A stretch of DNA of 53,955 nucleotides from Oscillospiraceae bacterium (GCA_017435565.1 JAFSEU010000019.1:1-53955); one strand, 5' to 3'; shown: positions 23,758-33,462, counted from the stretch's first letter. Numbers and translations: made by a program. Notes: generated by a model from the sequence alone, not told the origin.

Positions 23758-25527
23758 TCAGTCAAAATCCTTGTTGATTTTTCTTGCAACATAGCTTGTG
23801 TGAAGAATCTCGTGAGCCTTGTGGCTGCCGGGCTTTTCAAGATATTCATCATAAAGAGCCTTAACAGCGGGGTTGTCCTGAGATTTTCTCAATTCCATTG
23901 CAGCGTCCTGATCATAAAGAGCCTTAGCTCTGAGAGAACGAACGTCTGTGAAGTTGCGAACAGATGCGGGAACGATGGGCTGACCGCCGCCGTTTACACA
24001 GCCGCCGGGGCAAGCCATGATTTCAACGAAGGTGTAATCAGCTTCGCCGCTTCTTACCTTATCCATAATCTTCTTAGCGTTTGCAAGACCGCTTGCAACA
24101 GCAACCTTGATTTCAAGGCCGTTTACGTTGTAGCTTGCTTCCTTAACGCCTTCGGTTCCTCTGACTTCCTTGAAGTCGAGCTTTTCACCGTTGAGCTTTT
24201 CGCCTGTAAGCTCTTCAACTGCAAAACGAAGTGCAGCTTCCATAACGCCGCCTGTTGCGCCAAAGATAAGACCTGCGCCTGAGAAGATTCCCAGAGGATC
24301 ATCAAACTTTTCTTCAGGAAGATCAGCAAAGTTGATACCTGCTCTGTCGATCATTCTGCCAAGCTCTCTTGTTGTGATAGCATAGTCGATATCAGCAACG
24401 CCTGCAGCATTCTGGTCATCTCTGCCCATTTCGAACTTCTTGGCTGTGCAGGGCATAATGCTTACAGAAACGATATCCTTAGGATCCCAGCCCATCTTTT
24501 CAGCGTAGTATGTCTTGAGAACAGCGCCGAACATCTGCTGAGGAGACTTGCAGCTTGAGAGATTGTCGATGCAATCAGGATAGTAGTGCTCGCAGTATTT
24601 AACCCAGCCGGGTGAGCAGGAAGTAATCATAGGAAGCTTGCCGCCGTTCTTAACTCGTTCGATAAGCTCTGTGCCTTCTTCAAGAATTGTAAGGTCAGCT
24701 GTAAAGTTTGTATCAAATACACAGTCAAAGCCAAGTCTGCGCAATGCAGCAACCATTTTGCCTTCAACATTTGTGCCGATAGGCATACCGAAGCATTCAC
24801 CAAGACCTGCTCTTACGGAAGGAGCTGTCTGAACAACAACCTTCTTTGAAGGATCAGCAATTGCAGCGATAATTTCCGAAGTAAAGTCCTTTTCGGAAAG
24901 AGCGCCTGTGGGACATACGTTGATACACTGACCGCAGGATACGCAGGATGTATCGCCAAGACCCATTTCGAACGCAGAGCTGATGTGTGTCTTAAAGCCT
25001 CTCTCGTTAGCGCCGATTACGCCGATGCCCTGTGTCTTCTCGCAAACTGCAACGCAGCGTCTGCAAAGAATACACTTGTTGTTGTCACGGTACATATGTG
25101 CAGCACTATAGTCGATATCATAGTTCTGAGTTTCGCCGTCGTACTTGCCTTCAAATTCAATACCAAGATCATTTGCAAGAGCCTGAAGCTCGCAGTTCTT
25201 GCTTCTTACGCAAGAGAGACATTTTCTGTCGTGATTGGAAAGAATAAGCTCGAGAGTCTTCTTTCTGGATTCAATGATTGCAGGTGTGTTTGTGCGGATT
25301 TCCATACCCTCGGTAATAGGATAAACGCAAGCTGCAACTGTTCTGAAACCTCTGCCTTCGTTTGCTTCAACAACGCAGATACGGCAAGCGCCGATTGCAT
25401 TGATTTCCTTAAGGAAGCACAAGGTAGGGATTGTTATATTGGCAAGACGAGCTGCTTCAAGGATAGTTGAACCCTTGGGAGCTGCAAAGTCCATACCGTT
25501 AATTTTAATATTTATCATATCGCTCAT
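23758..25527 (-). CDS. hydA: [FeFe]-hydrogenase catalytic subunit
   Basis: Produces H2 from protons. The 589-residue protein has a plant-type [2Fe-2S] site (Cys37, 48, 51, 67), a His-Cys3 [4Fe-4S] site (His99, Cys103, 106, 112), two bacterial ferredoxin clusters (Cys152-162 and 195-205) and the H-cluster motifs TSCSPGW (302-308), IMPCTAKKFE (357-366) and MACPGGCVNGGGQP (504-517). All H-cluster cysteines are kept. ATG at 25527 has GGAGG seven bases upstream. It lies 15 bases after the NuoF-like gene. With the two partner subunits it forms the NAD-linked, probably electron-bifurcating complex, oxidising NADH and ferredoxin together. Maturases HydEFG are not in this window. Confidence 0.97.
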   Translation of the reverse strand: MSDMINIKINGMDFAAPKGSTILEAARLANITIPTLCFLKEINAIGACRICVVEANEGRGFRTVAACVYPITEGMEIRTNTPAIIESRKKTLELILSNHDRKCLSCVRSKNCELQALANDLGIEFEGKYDGETQNYDIDYSAAHMYRDNNKCILCRRCVAVCEKTQGIGVIGANERGFKTHISSAFEMGLGDTSCVSCGQCINVCPTGALSEKDFTSEIIAAIADPSKKVVVQTAPSVRAGLGECFGMPIGTNVEGKMVAALRRLGFDCVFDTNFTADLTILEEGTELIERVKNGGKLPMITSCSPGWVKYCEHYYPDCIDNLSSCKSPQQMFGAVLKTYYAEKMGWDPKDIVSVSIMPCTAKKFEMGRDDQNAAGVADIDYAITTRELGRMIDRAGINFADLPEEKFDDPLGIFSGAGLIFGATGGVMEAALRFAVEELTGEKLNGEKLDFKEVRGTEGVKEASYNVNGLEIKVAVASGLANAKKIMDKVRSGEADYTFVEIMACPGGCVNGGGQPIVPASVRNFTDVRSLRAKALYDQDAAMELRKSQDNPAVKALYDEYLEKPGSHKAHEILHTSYVARKINKDFD

Positions 25528-25542
25528 AACCAAACCTCCCGA

Positions 25543-27417
25543 TTACTTCTTGATAATTGCGCCGAACTTACAGGTTGCTATACAAGCACCGCACTTGATA
25601 CACTTGTTTGTATCAATAACGTGAGGCTGCTTAACAGTGCCCGAAATTGCGCCGACAGGACATTTTCTTGCACAGGCTGTACATCCCTTACACTTATCCT
25701 CGATAATAGAGAAGGAGAGAAGATCCTTACAAACGCCTGCGGGACATTTCTTGTCAACAACGTGAGCAACATACTCATCACGGAAGTAGCGAAGTGTTGA
25801 AAGTACAGGGTTGGGAGCTGTCTGTCCGAGACCGCAGAGTGAATTCTGCTTAACGTGATAGCAGAGCTCTTCAAGCTTGTCGATATCTTCAAGTGTGCCC
25901 TGACCCTTTGTGATCTTGTCGAGAATTTCGTACATTCTCTTTGTACCGATTCTGCAGGGTGTGCACTTACCGCAGGATTCATCAAGAGTAAACTCAAGGA
26001 AGAACTTAGCGATGTCAACCATACAGTTGTCTTCGTCCATAACGATAAGACCGCCCGAACCCATCATCGAGCCGATGCCGATAAGGTTGTCGTAGTCAAT
26101 CGGAATATCGAAGTGCTCAGGGGGAATGCATCCGCCGGAAGGTCCGCCTGTCTGTGCAGCCTTGAACTTCTTGCCGTTAGGAATGCCGCCGCCGATTTCT
26201 TCGATAACTTCACGCAAGGTTGTACCCATAGGAACTTCAACAAGACCGGTGTTGTTGATCTTGCCGCCCAGAGCAAATACCTTTGTACCCTTGGATTTTT
26301 CTGTACCCATTGATGTGAACCATTCGGGACCGTTGAGAATAATCTGGGGGATATTTGCGTATGTTTCAACGTTGTTAAGAATTGTAGGCTTATCGAAAAG
26401 ACCCTTTTCTGCAGGGAACGGAGGACGGGGTTTAGGCTCGCCTCTGTTGCCTTCGATAGAAGTCATAAGAGCTGTTTCTTCACCGCAAACGAACGCACCC
26501 GAACCGAGACGAAGGTCGATATCGAATGAGAAGTCTGTTCCGAAGATGTTATTGCCAAGCATACCCTTTTCTCTTGCCTGAGCAATAGCTATTCTGAGTC
26601 TGTCAACAGCGATAGGGTATTCCGCACGAACATAGATATAACCCTGCTTTGCGCCGATAGCATAACCTGCAATGGTCATAGCTTCGAGAACAACGTGGGG
26701 GTCGCCTTCAAGAACGGAACGGTCCATAAATGCACCGGGGTCGCCCTCGTCGGCATTACAGCAAACATATTTCATATCTGCATCGGGAACAAGGTTCTTA
26801 GCAAGCTTCCATTTCATACCTGTGGGGAAACCGCCGCCGCCTCTGCCGCGCAGGCCGCTGTCGAGGATTGTCTGGATAACGTCATCCTGTGACATTGTTG
26901 TAAGTACCTTGCCGAGAGCAGAATAACCATCTCTTCCGATGTATTCATCAATACATTCGGGGTTGATAACACCGCAGTTTCTCAAGGCTACTCTGTGCTG
27001 CTTCTTGTAGAATGCTGTATCATCAAGAGCCTTGATACCTTCATCTGTAACTGTTTCGTCATAGAGAAGTTCTTTGATAGGCTGACCGCCGATGATGTGT
27101 TCATCAATAATTCTTTCAATATTCTTTTCTTCAACCATTGAATAGAAAGCGCCTTCGGGATATACGATCATAATCGGGCCGAGTGCACAAAGACCGAAGC
27201 AGCCGGTTCTTACAACCTGAACCTTTTCGGTAAGGCCCTTTGCTTCAATGGTTTTTTCAAGTGTTTCGGCAATCTTCATTGAGCCTGAGGAAGTACAGCC
27301 TGTACCTCCGCAGATGAGGATGTGCTTTTCATATTTTGAATTTTCGCCGCCATGAGTTCTCAATGCGACTTCATTTTTCATTTTTTCCTTGACAGCATTA
27401 AGTTGTTCAAGTGTCAT
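25543..27417 (-). CDS. hydB: NADH-oxidising, NuoF-like hydrogenase subunit (HydB)
   Basis: A 624-residue flavoprotein that binds NADH and FMN. Domains in order: thioredoxin-like [2Fe-2S] (CGGTGC and RTGCFGLC, about 34-90), the NADH/FMN-binding region with GRGGGGFPTGMKW (about 191-203), an SLBB domain, the [4Fe-4S] site ESCGKCTPCRIG, and two C-terminal ferredoxin clusters (CKGCTACARKCP, CIKCGACIATCK). The combination is diagnostic of HydB/HymB of trimeric [FeFe]-hydrogenases rather than of complex I. AGGAGG precedes the ATG. It sits between the NuoE-like gene and hydA. Confidence 0.96.
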   Translation of the reverse strand: MTLEQLNAVKEKMKNEVALRTHGGENSKYEKHILICGGTGCTSSGSMKIAETLEKTIEAKGLTEKVQVVRTGCFGLCALGPIMIVYPEGAFYSMVEEKNIERIIDEHIIGGQPIKELLYDETVTDEGIKALDDTAFYKKQHRVALRNCGVINPECIDEYIGRDGYSALGKVLTTMSQDDVIQTILDSGLRGRGGGGFPTGMKWKLAKNLVPDADMKYVCCNADEGDPGAFMDRSVLEGDPHVVLEAMTIAGYAIGAKQGYIYVRAEYPIAVDRLRIAIAQAREKGMLGNNIFGTDFSFDIDLRLGSGAFVCGEETALMTSIEGNRGEPKPRPPFPAEKGLFDKPTILNNVETYANIPQIILNGPEWFTSMGTEKSKGTKVFALGGKINNTGLVEVPMGTTLREVIEEIGGGIPNGKKFKAAQTGGPSGGCIPPEHFDIPIDYDNLIGIGSMMGSGGLIVMDEDNCMVDIAKFFLEFTLDESCGKCTPCRIGTKRMYEILDKITKGQGTLEDIDKLEELCYHVKQNSLCGLGQTAPNPVLSTLRYFRDEYVAHVVDKKCPAGVCKDLLSFSIIEDKCKGCTACARKCPVGAISGTVKQPHVIDTNKCIKCGACIATCKFGAIIKK

Positions 27418-27455
27418 AGTAATTATTCCTCCTATTTGATAGTAATATTGGTAGC

Positions 27456-27953
27456 TCAGTCTGCATATTTTGCAAGGATAGAATCTACGTCGTCAACGGT
27501 CAGTCTGCCGAAAACGTCGTCGTTTACCGTCAATACAGGAGCAAGGCCGCAAGCGCCTATACAACGACAGGCCTCAAGCGAGAATTTTCCGTCCGGTGTG
27601 CATCCGCCGTCACCGATTCCAAGCTTTTCCTGAAGCTTTTCGTATATGTCGCCGCTGCCCTTAACATAGCAAGCGGTACCAAGACATACCGAAATACGGT
27701 ATTTTCCCTTGGGGTTGAGTGAAAACTGTGAGTAGAATGTAGCTACGCCGTAAACTTTTTCAAGCGGTACATTCAAACCTTCAGCAATCATTGTCTGAAC
27801 CTCAATCGGAAGGTAGCCGTAAATATCCTGCGCCTTCTGCATTACAGGCATAAGCGCTCCTCTGGTGTCTTTAAGCTCTGCAATAATTGCGCAAAGCTCA
27901 GCTTCCTGTTCCTTTGTGCCGTTGAAAGGGACAGCTGCTTTGATCATGCCCAT
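27456..27953 (-). CDS. hydC: NuoE-like [2Fe-2S] hydrogenase subunit (HydC)
   Basis: A 165-residue thioredoxin-fold protein that relays electrons in the hydrogenase. The first part is helical (PVMQKAQDIYGYLPIEV is the family signature), and the [2Fe-2S] ligands appear as CLGTACY and CRCIGACGLAPV. ATG at 27953 is used because AAGGAGG lies seven bases upstream; a longer reading runs into the AT-rich leader. It is the first gene of the operon hydC-hydB-hydA, with 38 and 15 bases between genes. Confidence 0.95.
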   Translation of the reverse strand: MGMIKAAVPFNGTKEQEAELCAIIAELKDTRGALMPVMQKAQDIYGYLPIEVQTMIAEGLNVPLEKVYGVATFYSQFSLNPKGKYRISVCLGTACYVKGSGDIYEKLQEKLGIGDGGCTPDGKFSLEACRCIGACGLAPVLTVNDDVFGRLTVDDVDSILAKYAD

Positions 27954-28183
27954 TCCAAAACCTCCTTGATTTTTCCGCAGTTTTGATGCGGATGATATGA
28001 GTGTTTTTGTCGCCGCATTTATGTAAAATACATAATGCTGCGTTTGTTTATACCTTAACATTGCAAATATCGTTTGATATTTTTTTAACAATGTCAGTAT
28101 GTCCCTTACATTATAACATATATTAAAACAAAATACTATAAATAATTTGACCAAGTTTTTTGTCTAAATTTTGACATATAAAC
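27954..28183 (-). promoter_or_regulatory. Upstream region of the hydrogenase operon
   Basis: On the minus strand a TATAAT (28110-28115) stands about 157 bases before hydC, with a poor -35. The leader after it contains ATATC/GATAT inverted repeats and TTGTTAA, half of a Rex-like site, but no full site. Nothing else is seen. Confidence 0.4.
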
Positions 28184-28222
28184 CAAAAAACTCCGAAAAC
28201 CTTTTGGCTTCCGAAGTTTTTA
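28184..28222 (-). terminator. Terminator of the alr-lysC operon
   Basis: On the minus strand AAACTTCGGAA pairs with TTTTCGGAGTTT with one mismatch, followed by a T run. A further A run on the other side allows some effect on the plus strand. Confidence 0.75.
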
Positions 28223-28257
28223 TGATTTGGGTTGAATTTAGTAAATTAAAAACTTCC

Positions 28258-29571
28258 TTAATTTACAAAACAGTCATATATAGCTGAAGTTGCTTTTTCA
28301 AAGTCTTCTTCCATAACGCCGATGATGATGTTAAGCTCGCTTGAACCCTGGTCGATCATTTTTACGTTCACTCTTGCATGTGCAAGTGCTGCAAAGGTTC
28401 TTGCGGCGGTGCCTCTTGTCGAGCGCATTCCTCTGCCGACAACAGCAAGAAGAGCAAGACCGTGCTCAATTTCAAGCTTATCGGGATTTACGGCTTTTCT
28501 TATCCTGTTTAAGATATCTTCTTCTCTTCCTTCAATGCATGAGCTTGAAAGAATAATTGACATTGTGTCGATACCCGAAGGGAGATGCTCAAAAGAAATG
28601 TTGAATTCACGAAGAACATCGAGCACCTTCATACCGAAGCCTACCTCGCTGTTCATCATATCCTTTTCGATGTTGATTGCGCAGAAGCCCTTCTTGCCTG
28701 CGATACCCGTAATTATATTACGGCTTTCCTCATCTGTTTCCGCAACAATCATCGTGCCCTTTGCTTCGGGCTCGTTTGTATTTCTTATGTTGATGGGGAT
28801 ACCGGCAGTTCTTACAGGGAAGATAGCGTCCTCGTGGAGCACGCCTGCACCCATATATGCAAGCTCACGCAGCTCGGTATAGGTGATTGTTTCAATAACC
28901 TCTGCATTGCATACGATTCTGGGGTCTGCAATCAAAAATCCCGAAACGTCGGTCCAGTTTTCATAAATTTCGGCATTCACAGCTCTTGCAACGAGTGAAC
29001 CCGTAACATCGGAGCCGCCTCTTGAGAAGGTTTTGATAGTACCGCCTTCCCTCATTCCGTAGAAGCCGGGGATTACTGCACAGTTTGAATTTTCAAGTCT
29101 TTGCGAAATAAGCGAAATAGTTTTATCAAGCATAAATTCTCCGCTTTCGCTGAATACAACAACATCGGCAGCGTCAACAAAATCAAAACCGAGATATTCA
29201 GCAATGATTACAGCGTTGAGATATTCGCCTCGGCTTGCGGCATAATCCCTTCCTGCGTTTCCGAGCAGACAGCCTTCAATAATTGCAAATTCCCTGTCAA
29301 GGTTCAGCGTAAGTCCGAGATCCTTGATAATTCCGTTGTATCTTTCCTTGATTTTTGCAAAAATATCCGAAAAATCCTCGCCTTTTTTTGCTGCGTCATA
29401 GCACGCATAGAACATATCGGTAACCTTGATATCGTCGGAAAACCTCTTTCCCGGTGCTGAAACTACAGCATATTTTCTGCTTTCGTCAGCTCTGATAATA
29501 GCTGCCGCCTTTTTGATCTGGTTTGCGTCGGCAAGTGAGCTGCCTCCGAATTTTACTACTTTTACGCTCAT
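28258..29571 (-). CDS. lysC: Aspartokinase
   Basis: Phosphorylates aspartate, the first step to lysine, threonine, methionine and diaminopimelate for peptidoglycan. The 437-residue monofunctional enzyme begins with KVVKFGGSSLADA (nucleotide-binding), contains the kinase segment TFSRGGSDVTGSL, and has two ACT domains (about 305-437), so feedback control by an amino acid is likely. AAGGA lies upstream. It is 48 bases after alr on the same strand; no riboswitch fits the short gap. Confidence 0.95.
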   Translation of the reverse strand: MSVKVVKFGGSSLADANQIKKAAAIIRADESRKYAVVSAPGKRFSDDIKVTDMFYACYDAAKKGEDFSDIFAKIKERYNGIIKDLGLTLNLDREFAIIEGCLLGNAGRDYAASRGEYLNAVIIAEYLGFDFVDAADVVVFSESGEFMLDKTISLISQRLENSNCAVIPGFYGMREGGTIKTFSRGGSDVTGSLVARAVNAEIYENWTDVSGFLIADPRIVCNAEVIETITYTELRELAYMGAGVLHEDAIFPVRTAGIPINIRNTNEPEAKGTMIVAETDEESRNIITGIAGKKGFCAINIEKDMMNSEVGFGMKVLDVLREFNISFEHLPSGIDTMSIILSSSCIEGREEDILNRIRKAVNPDKLEIEHGLALLAVVGRGMRSTRGTAARTFAALAHARVNVKMIDQGSSELNIIIGVMEEDFEKATSAIYDCFVN

Positions 29572-29619
29572 AAATAACGTTCCTTTCTTGTATAAATGAA
29601 ATATATTTAGTTTTTTTAA

Positions 29620-30768
29620 TTATTCGCTGAAAATTCGCGGAACACGCTTTGAGATTCCGCACACAAGCTCATAGCCTATCGAACCGTAGAGTGAAGCCAG
29701 TTCATCGGCAGTGATCCGTTCGTCTCCGTCAATTCCGAAAAGCGTTACGGTATCGCCGCAGCTGACGTTTTCGATATTGCTTACATCGCACATCATCTGA
29801 TCCATGCAGATACGCCCGATTATATTGCATCGCTTCCCGTTGATAATAACCTGTGATTTTGAGGAAAGTGCCCTTGGATATCCGTCGGCGTAGCCGATGG
29901 GCATTGTAGCGATTTTCATCTTTCTTTCGGCGCAGAAGGTTCGAGAGTAGCTTATAAAATCACCTTTGTCGATTTCTTTTATGTGGGAAATTACGGTTTT
30001 AAGCTCCATAACAGGCTCAAGCTCAATCGGTAGCTCAAGCGAAGAGTTCGGCATAAGACCGTAAAGGATGATTCCAGCCCGCGCCAGCGTGCTTCCGGTG
30101 TTTTTCAGATACATAAGACCTGCGCTGTTGAGATAGTGAAGATGAAGCGGAGCATTCTCTTTTAAAACAGTTCTGACGATTTCATAAGTCTTTTCAATGA
30201 ATTCCTTCTGTGCCTCGGTGTAGCTGATGTCGTTTGGCACATCGCTGTCGGCACAGGAAAAATGAGTATATATTCCTTCTACGGCAAGCCCGGGGAGCTC
30301 GCATATTCTTATAATTTCGTCGGCACATTCGGAAGGCGTTCTGAATTTCAGCCCGACTCTGCCCATTCCGGTATCAAGCTTTATGTGGCAGCGAAGTGGA
30401 GCGTCTGAATTTTCAGCCGCCTGCGAAAATGCCAATGCATTTTCATATGATAAAATGCCCTGTATTATGTTGTTGCCGATAAGCTCATTAGCATATTCGG
30501 GGTTGGTGTAGCCAAGAATCAGAATGTCGCTGCTTGGGCATACCGAACGGACATTTTCCGCTTCGTCAATGTTTGAAACCGCAAAATATCTGATTCCGAG
30601 TGAACTGAGCTTTTGCGAAAGCTGTATGTCGCCGTGCCCGTAGGCGTCGGCTTTGACTACTGCCATAAGCTCACAGCCTTGAGTGCAGCTTGAGGTGATT
30701 TTTTTGATATTTCGCTCAAGACGGTCAAGATGAATCTCTGCCCAGGTGCGGTTTTTGTCCTTTTTCAA
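29620..30768 (-). CDS. alr: Alanine racemase
   Basis: PLP enzyme making D-alanine for the cell wall, feeding the Ddl encoded at 7780. The PLP lysine is in MAVVKADAYGHG, the second catalytic residue follows in ISYSRTF, and PIGYADGYPRAL is the family signature. The TTG at 30768 is preferred because GGGAG lies eight bases upstream and puts RTWAEI at the usual place; an ATG at 30807 would add 13 basic residues. Length is then 382. It is transcribed with lysC. Confidence 0.93.
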   Translation of the reverse strand: MKKDKNRTWAEIHLDRLERNIKKITSSCTQGCELMAVVKADAYGHGDIQLSQKLSSLGIRYFAVSNIDEAENVRSVCPSSDILILGYTNPEYANELIGNNIIQGILSYENALAFSQAAENSDAPLRCHIKLDTGMGRVGLKFRTPSECADEIIRICELPGLAVEGIYTHFSCADSDVPNDISYTEAQKEFIEKTYEIVRTVLKENAPLHLHYLNSAGLMYLKNTGSTLARAGIILYGLMPNSSLELPIELEPVMELKTVISHIKEIDKGDFISYSRTFCAERKMKIATMPIGYADGYPRALSSKSQVIINGKRCNIIGRICMDQMMCDVSNIENVSCGDTVTLFGIDGDERITADELASLYGSIGYELVCGISKRVPRIFSE

Positions 30769-30935
30769 GCGATTTTCTCCCTTCGGGTATTTTGTTTTCA
30801 GCCGCATATTTCCTGTCGGAATTTGAAGAAAGCGGTTGTTTTTTTGATATAAATACTTGAATATTGAAAAAGTTTATGTTAATATATAATTTGTGCAATA
30901 AGTAAATATTCGTAAAGTAAGGGTTTTTTGATTTT

Positions 30936-31469
30936 ATGAAAAACAAAAGCGTTTGTTTTTCGGGGCATCGGCCTCATAAGCTACCTGACAACAAAGCGAT
31001 TATCAACGTGCTCAAAAGCCGTCTTTACATGGCGATAATCGATAGCGTCAAAAAGGGCTACTGCGAATTCTATACAGGCTGTGCTTTGGGTGTTGATATA
31101 TGGGCGGCGATGTTTCTGATTGAGATGAAAAAAAGTGATCCGAAACTTAAGGTGCATTGTGTTATTCCATATCAGGGCCATTCAAAAAAATGGTCGGCAT
31201 ACGACAAATACAATCTGGAATGTGTTCTGCGCAATGCAGACAGCGTTTGCTGCCTTTCTGAAAGGTATTACAGAGGCTGTTTTGCTGTTCGGAATAAATA
31301 TATCGTTGACCGATCATCCTTGCTTATCGCAGTGATCGATGATGAATCCAGCGGAACAGGTCAAACTGTTCGTTATGCCGAGAAAAACGGTATTGAGATC
31401 ATCAGGTTGGACGTTACTGATGCCGATGAAACGGAATACGTTTTTGCACAACTAAATATTATACACTAA
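30936..31469 (+). CDS. SLOG-domain protein (DUF1273/YpsA-like)
   Basis: A 177-residue cytosolic Rossmann-like protein. VCFSGHRPHKL is the starting strand-loop of the family and TGCALGVDIWAAM matches the conserved GxGxD-W nucleotide-ligand loop. Members of the SLOG group bind nucleotide-like ligands or lysine-type cofactors; the exact role of the YpsA branch is unsettled. It is divergent from alr. AAGGG lies 12 bases before the ATG, rather far. Confidence 0.85.
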   Translation: MKNKSVCFSGHRPHKLPDNKAIINVLKSRLYMAIIDSVKKGYCEFYTGCALGVDIWAAMFLIEMKKSDPKLKVHCVIPYQGHSKKWSAYDKYNLECVLRNADSVCCLSERYYRGCFAVRNKYIVDRSSLLIAVIDDESSGTGQTVRYAEKNGIEIIRLDVTDADETEYVFAQLNIIH

Positions 31470-31696
31470 AAAAAATATTATTGCAAGAAAATAAGTGAAT
31501 TTTGTGTGATTTTTTTTGAAATCGCAGAAATCGCATTGCTTCGGGGTTTTCAACGTTTTCAACCATGTTTTCAACATTTTGCATATTTTATATCGGATGA
31601 TGAATATATTCCGAAAATTCTGGGTTTTGCGTTTGCATATTATTTCATATTATTTTTTACAAAAGAAAAAAGATATTTTACACGGAGGCTGATGAA
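31470..31696. other. AT-rich gap with three GTTTTCAAC repeats
   Basis: The 9-mer GTTTTCAAC occurs at 31546-31554, 31555-31563 and 31567-31575, followed by an AT-rich stretch. It is one or two bases away from the TTTTCCACA form of a DnaA box. No promoter of good quality and no small gene was recognised. Confidence 0.5.
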
Positions 31697-32551
31697 ATGA
31701 GCTATAAAAAAGGTGCGGTTGCAATACCGTTTCTGATAACGTTTCTGGTTTCGCTGGTTCTGTTCGGAGCCACTGCGTGGTATATGTACAGAATTACGGT
31801 TGATGATGATGAACCGGCCGCTGCTTCGACATCGGAAGTGACTGTCGGAATAACTGAAGAAATGAACCATGCGATACTTTTTGCTTATGAAAACGGCACA
31901 AACGATACTGATCTTGCCTTTGCAGTAGTGTATTGTATGCCATATAAGGAAGCCACTTTGAGCATTCCGATTTCGCCGAAAACGGTCTGCACTACCGATT
32001 CGGGCACGCAGACTGTTGCACAGATATACAGGGTGTCGGGTGCAGGCGCTGTTGCCAATGCAGTAAGCGGCGAGCTCGGAGTTGAAGTTTCCAGATATAT
32101 GAAGCTTGATGCGTACGGTCTTGAAAAGCTTCACAGCATTATGGGCGGAGTGACGGTCAGCGTGCCGTCTGAATATACCGAGCTTTCGACCGGTATGAAG
32201 AGCGTCAACAGTGAGCAGCTTTCTGATCTTATGACTTATCCCTTCTATTCGGGCGGGGAGGATTTCAGAACGAAATTCATCGGAATGGCAGTTCAGAATA
32301 TGATAAATACCGGATTCGGCGAAAGTCTTTCGGCAAGACTTAAGACAAGCTACGAAACAATGTCGGCGGTTTGCGAAACAAATATCACCGCAACGGATTA
32401 CGCAAATTATCAGGAAGCGGCTGAGCACCTTGTTGCAAAAGGTCAGGCAGGCTGCATACTTGTAGTTCCCTCGGGAAGCTGGTCGGGTGAAACCTATACG
32501 ATCGACGCTTCCTTCCGCGACGTTCTCAAGGAGCAGTGGATTGACGGATGA
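31697..32551 (+). CDS. LCP-like (LytR-CpsA-Psr) membrane-anchored protein, divergent
   Basis: A 284-residue protein with one N-terminal membrane anchor (about 9-29) and an extracellular domain. The order of motifs follows LCP proteins: NDTDLAFAVVY, TLSIPISPKT (position of the usual SIPRDT), YMKLDAYGLEKL, and GGVTVSVP. LCP enzymes attach teichoic acid or capsule chains to peptidoglycan. The phosphate-binding arginine expected in SIPRDT is replaced, so catalysis is doubtful. AGGAGG-like CGGAGG lies eight bases upstream. The stop overlaps the tatD start by four bases. Confidence 0.65.
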   Translation: MSYKKGAVAIPFLITFLVSLVLFGATAWYMYRITVDDDEPAAASTSEVTVGITEEMNHAILFAYENGTNDTDLAFAVVYCMPYKEATLSIPISPKTVCTTDSGTQTVAQIYRVSGAGAVANAVSGELGVEVSRYMKLDAYGLEKLHSIMGGVTVSVPSEYTELSTGMKSVNSEQLSDLMTYPFYSGGEDFRTKFIGMAVQNMINTGFGESLSARLKTSYETMSAVCETNITATDYANYQEAAEHLVAKGQAGCILVVPSGSWSGETYTIDASFRDVLKEQWIDG

Positions 32552-33318
32552 GCCTTAAGATTTTTGATTCACATTCACATTATACCGATTCGGCGTTTGA
32601 TGCAGACAGATACGAGCTGCTTACGAGAATTTTAAATGATAATGTCGGAGCAATTATGCTTGCGGGAACCAATGTTGCTGACAGTCTGGCTTCGCAAAAG
32701 CTTGCGCTTGAATTCGACGGGGTTTATTCATCAGTCGGTATTCATCCGGAGTTTGCTTCGCAGACCGAGGGTGATTATATCAGTGCTCTTGAAGAAATCT
32801 CACGTTGCCCAAAGGTCAAAGCTGTGGGTGAAATCGGGCTTGACTATCATTATCCGGGATATGACGAAAAGCTTCAGAAGAAACTGTTTGAAAGTCAGCT
32901 TGAGCTTGCAAAGTCACTTGATATGCCTGTGATTATCCATAGCAGAGACGCCTGTGCCGATACGTTTGACATATTGCGCAGGTACAGACCCAAAGGGGTT
33001 GTGCATTGCTTCAGCGGAAGCAAGGAAACTGCTGCGGAAGCGATAAAACTCGGAATGTATATCGGGCTTACCGGCGTTGTGACTTTTAAAAATGCGAGAA
33101 AGGCAAGAGAAGTTGCCGAAAGCATTCCGTTGGATAAGCTGCTTATCGAAACGGATTGCCCTTATATGGCACCTGAGCCGTGGCGTTCAAAGCGATGTGA
33201 CAGTTCGATGCTTGTTTCCGTAGCGTCGAAAATTGCCGAAATCAGAGGGATAAGCGTTGAAAACGTTATCAATGCAACAAGTGAAAACGCTTTCAAACTT
33301 TATCAAATAAACAAATGA
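32548..33318 (+). CDS. tatD: TatD family hydrolase
   Basis: A metal-dependent TIM-barrel hydrolase of 256 residues, known in the family as a DNase with 3'-5' activity. Metal ligands are seen in FDSHSHYTD, GEIGLDYH, IHSRDA, HCFSGS and ETDCPYMAP, in the right order. It overlaps the LCP-like gene (ATGA) and ends 65 bases before a strong terminator. Confidence 0.94.
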   Translation: MSLKIFDSHSHYTDSAFDADRYELLTRILNDNVGAIMLAGTNVADSLASQKLALEFDGVYSSVGIHPEFASQTEGDYISALEEISRCPKVKAVGEIGLDYHYPGYDEKLQKKLFESQLELAKSLDMPVIIHSRDACADTFDILRRYRPKGVVHCFSGSKETAAEAIKLGMYIGLTGVVTFKNARKAREVAESIPLDKLLIETDCPYMAPEPWRSKRCDSSMLVSVASKIAEIRGISVENVINATSENAFKLYQINK

Positions 33319-33382
33319 TTATTGTCTTTTTAACAATGTTGTAATACTGATTCGATTTTTGTTCATAATATTTGTGATGAGA

Positions 33383-33417
33383 GCACTTGCGGATTTGCCA
33401 AGTGCTTTTTCTTTTGT
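33383..33417 (+). terminator. Terminator after tatD
   Basis: GCACTTG and CAAGTGC flank a short loop and are followed by TTTTTCTTTTG. Confidence 0.88.
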
Positions 33418-33462
33418 TTATATTTCACAAAAGAAAAAAGGCAATTTGTATGTATTAAACAA

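Noticed and set aside
28075..28135. Rex repressor site at the hydrogenase promoter
   Set aside because: Only one half (TTGTTAA) is seen; no full inverted site could be supported.
29572..29619. Lysine riboswitch before lysC
   Set aside because: The gap to alr is only 48 bases, far too short.
31546..31575. CRISPR-like array
   Set aside because: The repeats are only nine bases with no spacers; no CRISPR array was seen anywhere in the window.
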